Source: Setophaga petechia (lineage: Eukaryota > Chordata > Aves > Passeriformes > Parulidae). From it: DNA of 64,000 bases. The translations under genes were made by a program, and so were the position numbers. The notes under the pieces were generated by a model. It did not search any database and was not told where the DNA came from. It saw only the letters and a list, made by a program, of their open reading frames with translations. Below are positions 1-48,075 of the stretch, piece by piece. The number at the start of each line of letters is the position of its first letter. The stretch's first letter is position 1. The stretch is from contig JANCRA010000030.1 in assembly GCA_024362935.1 (NCBI GenBank), forward strand, positions 6,120,096 through 6,184,095, written 5' to 3'.

Positions 1-2977
1 AGAACTGGAGGGTCGCCCTGTCCTTTGAGCCTTACTGTTTGCTCTGAACCAGATTATTTTCCTCAGCACTCGGATCTCACCAGCCTGAGATTCTCTGCCA
101 AACACAAGTGACTGAGCTGGGATGGATGCCTTCCCCCTTGCTTGTGGGACTTGGTGAAACTCTCTGGAGAGGTGTTTTCCACACAAGCCTTTGTGCTTCT
201 CCTGCTTGCAGGGCAGGGACTTGTCACCCTACAGACATCCTGCCTGGCAGCTGCTGTTACTACTAAACCTGCTGTGTGGGCAAAACCCTGGGGAGCAGCA
301 AAGGAGGATGGTTTCTGTCTAGTTACCCGGCAAGCTAACTGGCATAATGGACCATGCAATAGCTGGACTCTATTTTTTGTTTTTCCAATATGTAGGAGGG
401 CCTCATTCCACAAAGCAGAAGTGTCAGCTGCTTTCTGGAGGAGTTGGGGACTTCCTCCCTCCAAAAGGTTTAGTTCTTTCCCAGCCCCTTGGCAGCAAAG
501 GGAACACAGCACTGATATGTCTAGTTCTGGCCAAAGCCTGACTCCAGTGGGTCAGCAGATCCAGGGCTTAGCTTTGGGCCTTTTGCTGGGACAGGGGATA
601 GAGAAACAGCTCAAAAGCCTGGCGTCCTCTGGAGCTTGTCCCCAGACTGGTTAGAGGACAAGATCTGGCAAGGTTATTCTGGTGTACCCACTTTCTTTCC
701 AAGCAGTGGCTGAAGGCAGTTGGGAAAACATGCCTGCGTCACACTGCCTCGAGGCTTGTGCTCAGCCTGGCTCTAACCAAATAAAACCTGACCTTGCTTC
801 CATTTCAGACATTGTCTGCTATTTCCCTTTGAATTTTGGCTTTGCAATCCAGCGAGGAAGAAGCTGGCTGGCGTTTTGTGATCCCTTACACTGCTGGGCA
901 CAGAGAAGCCTCCTGTGCTCCCCGATCTCTTTGTGTTGCCTTTTGTGTAGCTTTGGCTTTTGGCTGCAGCCCCGCATTATTTTTTCCCATCACAATTGGG
1001 GCTCTTCAAACATTGCAACTGTAGGTCACAGGCGCAGAATTCCCTGTAACGAGAGCCTTTGGCATCTCTTCCTGCTGCCTCGTGAGTTTGTCTCCGTGGC
1101 CTGTCCCTCTCTCCAAGGCCTCCTCCAGCTCCCCCAACAATCAGCTCATTGTGTGATGATGGGGGGAATATTTCTTCTCTGCTGTCCTTCCCACTTCCTC
1201 CTCCCAGCCTGGGGGAGGCAAAGATGGAGCCCCCATGCAGTGTTTGTGTAAATGTGTTTGTGAGGGAGGGACCGTGCATGGTTTTTGCCCTACTATATCC
1301 CTGCTGCTGGGGTGGGAGGGAAATGTGAATGTGTGAGCTGAGGCTGATGTAAAGCTGCCTCTGTTCTCTGCACTGTTGGCTAAGTGTCAGCTCAGAAGAA
1401 AAGAAAACATGGGCTGGGCATGGACATGGCAGAACAGGGTTTGTGCCCCAGGCATATGCAGAGGTGCCTGACCCTGGTGAGGGAGGTGGCAGCTAAAATG
1501 CACAAGGTCATTCTGGTGAGGCAGTCCCACATCAGGTGTCACTCTGGCCCCTAAACATGTGTGTTACAGCCCAGATTTCTTCTAGGATTGGTTGCTTGAT
1601 GGGAGACATTTACTCCAGCCTGAAGCATGAATAGCTTTGGTTTGTACATGGTACTTCCTGTCCATGGTATTCTGTCCTGGTCAGCTCATGGCAGCAGGAA
1701 TCCATGGGCTGAGACCCAGGTGAAGACATGAGAAGCCATTCCTTTGCCTCCTGCCCATCAGTCCAGTTAACCCCACAATTTCCTTTGGAAGCACAGGTCC
1801 TGGGAAGACTCCATTGTATGAAATAACCACTCTTCTGTTTGGCTTCTTAAATTAGCCTGCCACTTCTGCATTCATGCTCATATGCCTGCTGGTGTTCCTG
1901 GAGCAGAAGCAAAAGGTCTTTTCCATTTTCCTTCCTGGGGCAAAGGAGCAGCCTGGAAGGGCTTGGTTAATTCGAGTCCTCCAAGACTGTTGTGTGGAGC
2001 GAGTGCTCACTGCAGGGTGATTTCTCCAGCTCAGCATGGATGGATGGTGCCAGCAGGCATCTTGCTCTTTCCATTTAGTAGAGCGGAGGTGATGGGGGCC
2101 CCCTGTGGTGCTGGGAGCTGTATGGTCTGTAAGACAGACAAATCCTTGCCTGAAGAGCTTAAAGTCTAAATGGGCAACAGCTATCAAGGGGTGGGGGGTG
2201 TGTAGGAAGCTCAGGTGTGCCACTTCAAAGGGCAGAAACTGCACAGGACTGAATTCCTGAATTTTCTAACTCAAATCAGTGCTCTGCCTGTTGCAGCATG
2301 CAAGTTTTTGTCCTGCAAAGCTAACCAGACCTTCTGGAGCAGGCTCTGCCTCTCTCTGACAATGCCGGAGTTGCTCAAGTCAGCAGTGTTTGACAGCAGG
2401 CTGGAAGGGCAAACAACCTGCTCCAGCATCACTGTGCCCAGGCATGTTCTTGGCTTCACCCTCTTGATGTGGTCCTTGAGCATCTCAGCTGGCAGGTGCT
2501 GCTCTGGGAGGGAGCACAGTGACGGGAGCACTGTGGAGTCTGTCCCTCATTACTGCAGGCAACTGCGTCATTTAATCCCCCTCCTAATCCGATCAAGCTT
2601 CATCTCGGGAGTGCTCAGGGGTTTGTTTTCCTTGCTACTCCTTCTGGGAGCCTGTTCCAGAGCTTTGTTTTTCTGGCTGGAAACCTTTTAACGCTGTTCA
2701 TAGCCAGCTGATACCTTGTTCTCATGCCAGTGTTTTCCTTCAGCTTAAATGAAAAGCAGCCACAATTACAGAGAACTTAACTCTAGAGCTCTAGAGTTGA
2801 GATAAGGGTGCTAAAACCAGGCCTTGAGATGGTCTCCCCCTCTGAACTTTGCATTCAGCAGTATATCAATCTTATCACCAAATGCTTTAATTCAGGGCTG
2901 TAAGCAGGCAGTGCTCCAAAGCCCTGCACACCCCCCTGCTCTAGAGTCCTACTAACTTAATTCTGTGTCTCTTCCAG
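1..2977 (+). other. AIF1L: AIF1L intron, left part; no exon recognised
   Basis: This stretch precedes the first AIF1L exon in the window. I looked for the upstream exons that encode the N-terminal part of the protein up to the residues before EKYMEF and found none with flanking splice sites, so they probably lie left of the window. It is unique-looking, moderately GC-rich sequence. The only local structure noted is a 20-bp perfect palindrome at 2779-2798. Confidence 0.7.
2779..2798. repeat. 20-bp perfect palindrome
   Basis: AACTCTAGAGCTCTAGAGTT reads the same on both strands with no spacer. It lies about 180 bp before an AIF1L exon. No function is evident; it may be chance. Confidence 0.7.
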
Positions 2978-3019
2978 AGAAATACATGGAGTTTGACCTG
3001 AACAACCAAGGTGAAATTG
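2978..3019 (+). CDS. AIF1L: AIF1L exon encoding the first EF-hand loop
   Basis: The acceptor is cttccag at 2971-2977 and the donor gtgagt begins at 3020. The 42-nt exon starts with the last two bases of a Glu codon and ends with one base of an Asp codon. It encodes [13 protein letters not shown]. Confidence 0.95.
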
Positions 3020-6000
3020 GTGAGTGATTCTGAGGGATGCTGGGCTGGAAGAGCCACAGCCTGTCTGCCGCTGAATCTGCTGCTTCCCTCTGCATCATGG
3101 TGTTGAGGAGGAAAACTTGTGGGCTTTTCCTATGTCCAGCCTTGCTTGGATCTTGATTGCCAGCTGGGGGCTTCCTTGGCTCTCCAGCCCATGCCTCTCA
3201 GCTTCCTCAGTCTTTCCTTGCCTATTTCAAGATCTAAGCTCTTCTCAATGCTGTTCTCCTGAAGTTCTGTTGATCTCCTCCACTTCTTTCTGCTCTAAAT
3301 CCTTTTTTTCTTCTCTCTTTTTCTCCACTGAGGCCTTCTCCTCAATCCTCTGCTGCAAAGCTGGGAATTCAGAGCTGGGAAGCTGCAGGACTTGGACAGT
3401 CCTAGGGCTTGCCTGGCTTGAGGCAGGAGCTGTTTAAATCCATGAGCACTTTTGGTGCAGAGAAGCTCTTTGCTTTGCAAGGAAGGGAGCAGAGGGAAGC
3501 AAAGGACTTGGGTGTGAGTCTGGCTCAGCTGAGCAGCCCTGCTTTGGGCTCAGAAAGCACCAGTTACATGAAGTTCCAGCCTCCTGCAGGCCTGGAGCTG
3601 ACACTGAAGTGTAATCACTTGTGCACTGTGCCCTTCCAGGAGGCAGCTGCCTCGTTCCCCTCCTCCACAAGTCTTCCAGCTGAAGTGAAGCCTGTGTGGA
3701 GCTGGAGAGGCCTGACTCAGGGCTTCTGGGAGGGAAGGGGCCCGCAGGTCTCAGCAGGCAGCAGTGCAATGGGAGGAAATGGCCTGTGGCGATGGGCAGG
3801 GGCGTCTGCTCCCCACAGCTTGTTTGTCTCCAGCTTTAACCCCAGTGTTGCTTCCCTCCTCCCCATCCTTGTGATTCTTGGCACCACAATCCGAGCTGCA
3901 GAGCACTGTTGCAGAGCACTGTCCCCACGTGTCTCTGGAGCACTTGGAGTTGTCCCGCTTCTCTGAGTTTGTGGTACTTTTATCTTGAGCTGCACAACTG
4001 GGAGGTGATGCTCTGTACTGGGCAGAGTGGCAGTGAGCTGTGCTGGAAGGCTTCTTGTGGCTTTTGGCAACAGCTTAATGCTGTCAGTCACTGGGTGAGG
4101 TGGTGTCAGATGGGAACTCATGGCTCTGTCCCTAGGGTTGGTCTGTGTCACAGACATCTTTTATGGAGAATCCTTTCCTTAGGATTTTTCCTCCTGAGAA
4201 GCTGAGAGGCCTCAAGAACAAAATGTAAACAATGGTTATCTGCTCTGTGGAATGCAACAGGTGCATCTGTGATTGGTCTCATAGAGTTGTTTCTAATTAA
4301 TGGCCAATCACAGTCAGCTGGCTTGGACTCTCTGTCCAAGACAGAAGCTTTTGTTATCATTCTTTCCTATTCTATTCTTAGCTAGCCTTCTGATGAAACC
4401 TTTTCTTCTATTCTTTTAGTATAGTTTTAATGTAATATATATCCTAAAATAATAAATCAAGCCTTCTGAAACATGGAGTCAGATCCTCGTCTCTTCCCCA
4501 ATCCGAAAACCCCTGTGAACACTGTCACGGGTCTGTGCTCAGTGGGGTCCCCCCTTGACAGCAGTGATTGCTCTTGCAGATTTGATGTCTGTCAAAAGGA
4601 TGATGGAGAAGCTGGGGGCTCCAAAGACCCACCTAGAGCTGAAGAGGATGATCTCTGAGGTGACTGGAGGGGTCAGCGACACCATCTCCTACCAGGACTT
4701 TGTCAACTTGATGCTTGGGAAACGCTCTGCTGTGCTCAAACTGTGAGTGTCCCGGGCTGGAGCTGGGGAGAGCAGCAGCACCTGAGCTGCTCTGGGGGAA
4801 GCTGGGAAGCACAGGCTGCTCTGTCTGGTGGAGCTGGAGCTGTGCACACTCAGTGTTCATGGAGGGAGATGAGGATCCTTGTGCAGGGGAGTCTGCAGGG
4901 TGCCATGGAGGGTGTACAAGCCCGTGGTGAGGCTGAGCAGTGGCGAGTGCTCCCAGCAGAGCTGCCTGCTGTGTGTTAGCACCAGGCTTCCTCCCACGTG
5001 CTCCATGGGAGCCATTCCCCTCCCTTCCCGAGGCTGTGCAGGCATTCAGCACTGCAGGACTTCTTCCCATCTCTTCTCTGAGGATCCTGCTGGCTTTGGG
5101 GACACAGACTTCCCCTGTGGATGGTGGCAGGACTTGAGTGAATGATGGTCCTGTCAGCACCAGTAGTGCTGGCTCCTGTATCCCGCAAGATGCTCCATCC
5201 CTGCCTGATCTTGGAGGGATGGGCAGTAGATGGAGATGGGGCACATGGTTAAAACAGCTGGCTCGTGCTGGGAGAGGTTTTCTGTGATACAGGCTGCCAG
5301 CACTAGCCTCCCACGGCCCCCTCTGCCCTCTCAACAGGGCTCTGAAAGTGCTGCTTTAACAAATGGCTTCCAAACACTTGCTTGGCTCCATCTCCATCCC
5401 GTTGAAGCCTGGCATTTCCTTTCACAGCTCAGAGGCTGGCCCTGCTTTTGTGTCTGAAACTGCCTTGAATAGGGGCTGATCCTCTCCATCCTCCTTACCC
5501 CTTTTTGAAGGCAGCTTTAGAAGCACAGCCAGCTTTCCGGGCAGGTTGGGAGGAAGAATCTTGCACCCACCTCTCACATGGTTTCTCTAAGCTGGGATAT
5601 GTTTGCTGGCAGAGTCTCCCCACTGTGTGCTGTGTCTCTGTTGTGATGCTCCTCTTCCAAGCAGACACAGACTTCTGACATCCCTGCTCCTCCTTTTTCT
5701 CCACAGAACCAGACAGAGCCTGCAGCGTGTCCCGTATCTCCCATCCCTCCTCCCAACTGCAGCAGCTTTCACAAACAGGTCCCTTCTCTTGCTAACAGAC
5801 ACCCCATTGTCTGTTGGACCCTGTAGAGCAGGAGCAGAAATGTAAAACTTGTCCTAAGAGCAGTACAGCCCTTTGATCCATCGAGGCAGCTGGCATTCCC
5901 AGCGTAGCTGCAGTCCTCAGGGAGGAAGACAGTGCTAGTGGTTACAAAATGCTTGAGATTCCTACAGCCAGTGCCTTGCTCCTTGTTTTTGCTCTCTCCC

Positions 6001-6493
6001 CTGGCTGTAATTGCTGTTGCTTGCTCGATGTTGGCTTCTGAATGTTCTGTTGTGTGGTTATGTGCAAGGTGGGCCAGGAGTGGTATTTGCTTTTACGCAT
6101 CAGGAGCACTTGGCATGCAGTGTGTGCCCAGGGGATTTCGGAAGTGGCTGTCTAAATAAAATGTGCTAATCCTCTGGGCCCTGAGAGGAAAACCGGCAGA
6201 GACTTTGGGAACCCACTCCTGGTAGCTGCTGGAAAAGCCAGCCTGGCAGCACTGCCCTCTGTTGGCTTTCCCTGCTTTGTTAATTATCTGAGTGCTCTTT
6301 GTAGGGGAGCCAGATGCTCTTTTTCAGTAGAAAATGCTACCCCCAATGATGGATAAATATACATTTGCTTTTTTAAAAATTGGCAATATCTGTTGTGTTT
6401 TGTAGGGTCATGCTGTTTGAAGGAAAAGCCAATGAAAGCAACCGAAAACCTTCTGGTCCACCTCCAGAGAGAGACATAGCCAGCCTCCCTTGA
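2978..6493 (+). CDS. AIF1L: AIF1L, allograft inflammatory factor 1-like, C-terminal three exons (5' partial)
   Basis: Coding segments are 2978-3019, 4580-4742 and 6406-6493. They join in frame (2 nt finishing a split Glu, then continuous codons to TGA at 6491-6493). The encoded protein runs [14 protein letters not shown], then [20 protein letters not shown] and [14 protein letters not shown], and ends [11 protein letters not shown]. This matches the C-terminal two thirds of AIF1L, a roughly 150-residue relative of AIF1/IBA1. The family binds and bundles F-actin in membrane ruffles and carries an EF-hand pair. The first EF-hand loop begins at DLNNQGEI and is split between two exons. The second ([11 protein letters not shown]) lacks a full set of acidic calcium ligands, as in the family generally. 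Order and strand relative to NUP214 agree with the human locus. The N-terminal exons are outside the window. Confidence 0.95.
4146..4529 (+). mobile_element. Solo LTR of an avian endogenous retrovirus (ERVK-like by 6-bp target duplication)
   Basis: The segment starts TGTCACAG and ends near CTGTCACG. It is flanked on both sides by GGTCTG (4140-4145 and 4530-4535), which fits a 6-bp target duplication. It has an A/T-rich 3' half with a sense AATAAA at 4451-4456, followed by a GC-richer tail, as expected of U3-R-U5 layout. It resembles LTRs common in songbird genomes, from memory. No internal retroviral coding sequence is present, so it is a recombined solo LTR. The terminal CG instead of CA is probably a substitution. 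The ERVK class is inferred from the duplication length only. The copy lies in the same orientation as AIF1L. Confidence 0.75.
4451..4456 (+). terminator. Candidate polyadenylation signal inside the LTR
   Basis: AATAAA lies within the LTR on the AIF1L sense strand. It is the expected LTR processing signal. Whether it truncates AIF1L transcripts cannot be told from sequence. Confidence 0.4.
4580..4742 (+). CDS. AIF1L: AIF1L penultimate exon, second EF-hand
   Basis: The acceptor is cttgcag ending at 4579 and the donor gtgagt begins at 4743. The 163-nt exon completes Asp of the first EF loop, then runs [27 protein letters not shown] and [11 protein letters not shown], ending with two bases of a Leu codon. 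Confidence 0.95.
4743..6405 (+). other. AIF1L: AIF1L last intron
   Basis: This 1663-bp intron runs from gtgagt to ttgtag. I see no exon or repeat in it. An AATAAA near 6154 is intronic and has no supporting context. Confidence 0.85.
6406..6493 (+). CDS. AIF1L: AIF1L last coding exon
   Basis: The acceptor is tttgtag ending at 6405. The exon completes Leu, then reads [20 protein letters not shown] and ends ERDIASLP before TGA at 6491-6493. The C-terminus matches the family's conserved tail. Confidence 0.96.
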
Positions 6494-7831
6494 AGAGGAC
6501 AGGCTGTAAAATGGGCACTGTTTGCTTTGCTGGTCTGTAACAGAGGTTACCTGTGCTTTGTTACTCTTTACTGTGGACAGTCCTAGTTTTCAACTAACCT
6601 GCCTTAGAGGAACAGCAAGGGAAGCTGGAGACCCCCAGCTCGTGTCTTTCTGCTGCATCCCTTAGCCAACTTGATCTGTTAGACAGAAGCCGTAGCACCA
6701 AGTGTAATGTGAGACCAAAAAGAACAAAAAAAATATCCTGTGATTTTACTCTTTCCTCTGCCCTTCCTGCATTTCTCAGACGAGGAGCTACTTTGTTCCC
6801 AGCCTATGGATTCAGAGCTGAGCTTGTCATGACAGGTTCCTAATGGTCCTTGCTGCCAGACACGGACAAAGCCCCTGAGAGCGGCTTCATGGGTGCAAAG
6901 AAATAAGTGCCTTCTCTGCTCCATCCTCCTGTTCCTACTTTGGACTTAGTTCTTCCCCTCCTGACCTCCCCAAAATGCAAATCAGGCTCCCACATCTGCC
7001 TGATCCTACGGGGAATGTGCTTGGACACAGAGATCTGCCTGCACAGCCTGTTGGAGTGGGGACAGTTTCTGTCTGCTCTGGGGGCTCGTCCTGCGGGCAG
7101 ATCTCGGGGTCCAACTCCAGCCACTGCGAGTGAGGATGGTTAATGCCACCTTGGGGACCCCCTTCCTGATAAATCACCACTTGGGCCCGACCAGGAGTGT
7201 AACCTCTGGGCAGGTGATTGTCTGTCTCATCCATGGAGTCCAGAAACAAGCTGTGATGCCTTTGCAGCCCCACAGGATTCCTGGGGCAAGTGAAACCTCC
7301 AGGTGAAAGGAAAACTGAGCCTGGCCAGAGCAGTTCCAGATGAGGATCTGTCCTCAGGCAGCTGCTCTGTCCCTCTGATTTTTGCAGACCTCCCTGTATG
7401 TGTTTCAGCCTGGTCCCCTGGGACTATCCATTTCCCTGATGGATAAGCCCTCAAATCTGCAAAATAAGAAGGGCTGTAAGTATGGAATATGAGCTGGGAC
7501 TGTGCTATCCACGCTCTGGGTACTGTGGTGATTCTTGTTCCATACACAATTTCTGGAATTCAGGTGTTTGCTCTTTGGCCTTCCCCTCTTCTTTTCTTAA
7601 ATGTTCTTGACAGCTTTTAACTTTTTTAAATCATGGTTTAGTAAGTACATTTTTTAAAGGAAATACAGATGATTAACTCTACTAGGCTGATTGTTCCTGC
7701 CAAAGGCTGCACTTTTAAATAATTTAAAAAACCAACAAAAACATTCTCACTACTGTTTGTGTGAAAACCAAAACTGTAACAGAGAGAAAAATTATGAGCA
7801 AAAGCAGCACCAGTCTACTTCAAGGACTGAA

Positions 7832-7837
7832 AATAAA
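7832..7837 (+). terminator. AIF1L: Candidate AIF1L polyadenylation signal 1
   Basis: AATAAA on the sense strand about 1.34 kb after the stop codon, in an A/T-rich stretch. Confidence 0.4.
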
Positions 7838-8413
7838 TCTTTTGAAGCTACACAGTGTGTCAGTGTTTACTGTTATCTCCTCTGAAGTTTGGTCCATATG
7901 ACTGGTTGAAGATTAAGAGAGCTGGTTTCCAAGTCTGTTAATATAAACCCTTAAACAGATCCTGGAGATAGGTTTGGACTGTCTTGATCTGATTTTTATC
8001 TGTAATAACTGACTGAAAGCCATGGAGTTTGTGGGATGAAATACAGAGGCCATCTCCTGAAAGCTGGCTCTTTTTTTCTGACTTAGTGAAAAAGAAACAG
8101 GTGCCAGTGCTTGTTTTAAGAAATAACTTGTTTATTGAGAGCAGACACTTGCAATGCTTCTCTTGAAGGAAGGGGGTATATATTATTCTCTCTGCTCTTG
8201 AAGCAATTGCCCAAGGTTCTTGTCTGATGTGAATTATCTAAAGGGGAGACCACGTTTCCCAGGGAATTACTGTGTGCACTTTTTTCACATGTTTCTCAAA
8301 AGGACAGAATTTCCCTGAGATCCCAGCCCCATGTCTGCTTTCTGGTGCCTGGTAGCCTCTGGGAATGCACCTGCTTTTCTTGACTGTGTGTTGAAGCTGT
8401 TGTTCACTTAGGA

Positions 8414-8419
8414 AATAAA
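8414..8419 (+). terminator. AIF1L: Candidate AIF1L polyadenylation signal 2
   Basis: AATAAA on the sense strand about 1.92 kb after the stop codon. It is an alternative distal end for the transcript. Confidence 0.35.
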
Positions 8420-8831
8420 GGAAACATATTACACGAGGGAAACTTGGATGTGGTTTGCTGCAGCTCAGGTCACTGCCCAGAGCCATCATTGCTTGTCTCT
8501 GTGGAAATCCTTGTCCTTTTTGGTCCTGGAAAAGAGAATGACCTGCTAGAGCTGGAAACAGCCCTTCTCAAAATGTCCCCATAGGGCTGAGTGCTGGTAT
8601 TCTAAGTGGGAGCTGAACCCCTCAAAACTTGCACAAGTAACAAAATTGGGGATCTGGTGTGATCAAGCCCCCACATTTTGCTTTTGTGTGGTCCTGGAGC
8701 ACAATAGGTTCCTCCAGCTCACAGAGCTGCTGTGTTTGCAGCTCAGCCACCCCACACTGGAGCTGATCCAGAGCATCCCTGTGCTCCCACTGCAGCCCAT
8801 GCCAAGGGAGCAGGATTTTAGCTGAGGGAAA

Positions 8832-9078
8832 GGCATGGAACTGTGTCAGGGTAGGGTTAGGTTGGAATTAGGAAAAGGTTCTTCCCCAGAGGGTGCTGGG
8901 CACTGCCCAGGCTCCCCAGGGAACGGGCACAGCCCCGAGGCTGCCAGAGCGGCAGGATGTTTGGACATGGCTCTCAGGGACATGGTGGGGTTCTGGGGTT
9001 GGCCTGCGCAGGGTCAGGATGCTCAACTTATCCTTGAGCGCTCCTTCCAACTCGGGAGTCTGTTATTCCTTAGCCCTT
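8832..9078 (+). mobile_element. CR1 LINE fragment (3' part)
   Basis: The sequence from GGAACTGTGTCAGGGTAGG through CCAGAGGGTGCTGGGCACTG to CCTTCCAACTCGGGAG follows the typical avian CR1 3' end in forward orientation. It is 5'-truncated and diverged and has no intact reverse transcriptase. Confidence 0.85.
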
Positions 9079-9180
9079 CAGCAATAGTGATAGGGGAAAA
9101 ACATCAAAGCCGCTCACCAAGGGCTGGTGGCCGGGGTGGAGCAGCCGCCTGCCAGGCTCCCCGTGGCTCGGCAGGGACGG

Positions 9181-9286
9181 CCGGAGCTCATCCCCGCTTC
9201 ACCCGGAGCCCATGCCTGGTTCGGCCGGAGCCCGTTCCCGGTTCAGCCGGAGCCCATCCCTGGTTCACCCGGAGCCCATCCCCGCT
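9181..9286. repeat. 22-bp minisatellite, about five copies
   Basis: Units start at 9181, 9203, 9225, 9247 and 9269 (the last partial), each beginning CCGGAGC. The exact 22-bp period is visible with a few substitutions per unit. It lies about 480 bp upstream of the NUP214 start codon. Confidence 0.9.
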
Positions 9287-9407
9287 GTCCCCTCAGTGCT
9301 GCTCCCCTCCGGACGGAGCGGGCCACGGGCGCCATGCGGCTCCGAGCGCCTCAGAACCTGTAGAAAATTCAGGGCCAGAGCACACAGCTTTAAGCGGAGC
9401 CAGAGGG

Positions 9408-9597
9408 GTTTAGGTTGGACACCCGGAGGAATTTTTTCACAGAAAGGGTGATTAGATATCGGAACGCCCAGAGGGTGGTGGAGTCACGGTCCCTGGAGGT
9501 GTTTAAGCAACGACACTCAGTGATGTGGGTTACAGGTGGTGCTCGGTCACAGGTCGGACTCGATGGTTCAGAGATATTTTCCAATGTGACTCTGTGC
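9408..9597 (+). mobile_element. CR1 LINE fragment next to the NUP214 promoter
   Basis: Segments such as TTTTTTCACAGAAAGGGTGA, GAGGGTGGTGGAGTCAC, CCTGGAGGTGTTTAAG and TCGGACTCGATGGTTC, ending TTTTCCAATGTGACTCTGTG, follow the CR1 3' end in forward orientation. The fragment ends about 165 bp before the NUP214 ATG, so it abuts or overlaps the promoter. Confidence 0.85.
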
Positions 9598-9763
9598 AAA
9601 GAGGGTTTATTAAGCACAGCTGCGGTAGGGGAGGAGCCGCTGGGAGGACCCGGAGCAGCGAGAGCCGCGAGAGCCGCGGCCAGAGCGGCCCCGGCGGAAG
9701 CGGAAGCAGCGCGGGACTCTCCCGGCGGAGCGCGGGCGGCGGGACCGCGGCTGGGGGGCCGCC

Positions 9764-47891
<38,128 letters not shown>

Positions 47892-48075
47892 GGACATCCT
47901 GAACTCTTCCTGTAGCTCCTGCATTCATGAGTCACCCACATGATTGATACCCAACCAGCTTTTCTTCTAAATACGAGTTCTCAGACTTTTTTTTTTTTTT
48001 AAGAAAAAGATTTTGCTTATTTTTATGCAATACTTGCTTTCGCTCTATATTAAACTATTTTATCTGGCTTGATGT
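47892..48075 (+). other. NUP214: NUP214 3'UTR (end inferred)
   Basis: A short A/T-rich tail after the stop with a variant signal at 48049-48054 and a TTTT- and TGTT-rich stretch just after. The end near 48075 is inferred. Confidence 0.65.
48049..48054 (+). terminator. NUP214: NUP214 polyadenylation signal ATTAAA
   Basis: ATTAAA about 160 bp after the stop codon, followed by GT-rich sequence (GATGTTTTCTGTGGTGG). No AATAAA is closer. Confidence 0.65.

Larger units (their letters stand above)
3020..4579 (+). other. AIF1L: AIF1L intron containing a solo LTR
   Basis: This 1560-bp intron has gtgagt and ttgcag ends. The left 1.1 kb shows nothing recognisable. The right quarter is a solo LTR (4146-4529). 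Confidence 0.9.
6494..8440 (+). other. AIF1L: AIF1L 3'UTR (end uncertain)
   Basis: Sequence after the AIF1L stop with no other gene on either strand. Candidate polyadenylation signals AATAAA occur at 7832-7837 and 8414-8419. A UTR of 1.4 to 2 kb would suit the long 3'UTR known for AIF1L in mammals. The exact end is inferred. Confidence 0.5.
8441..9600. other. AIF1L-NUP214 intergenic interval
   Basis: No gene is seen. The interval holds two plus-oriented CR1 fragments separated by a 22-bp minisatellite, and grades into the CpG-rich NUP214 promoter. Confidence 0.75.

Noticed and set aside
2131..2168. The peptide SLPEELKV, similar to the LPEKL stretch of an upstream AIF1L exon
   Set aside because: The flanking residues do not match AIF1L, and there is no acceptor before it or in-frame donor after it.
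4633..5334. A 233-codon open frame on the minus strand
   Set aside because: It lies antisense to an AIF1L exon and intron, without motifs or splice support.
9181..9286. Regular short repeats that might suggest a CRISPR array
   Set aside because: The units are contiguous with no unique spacers, and the host is a vertebrate.
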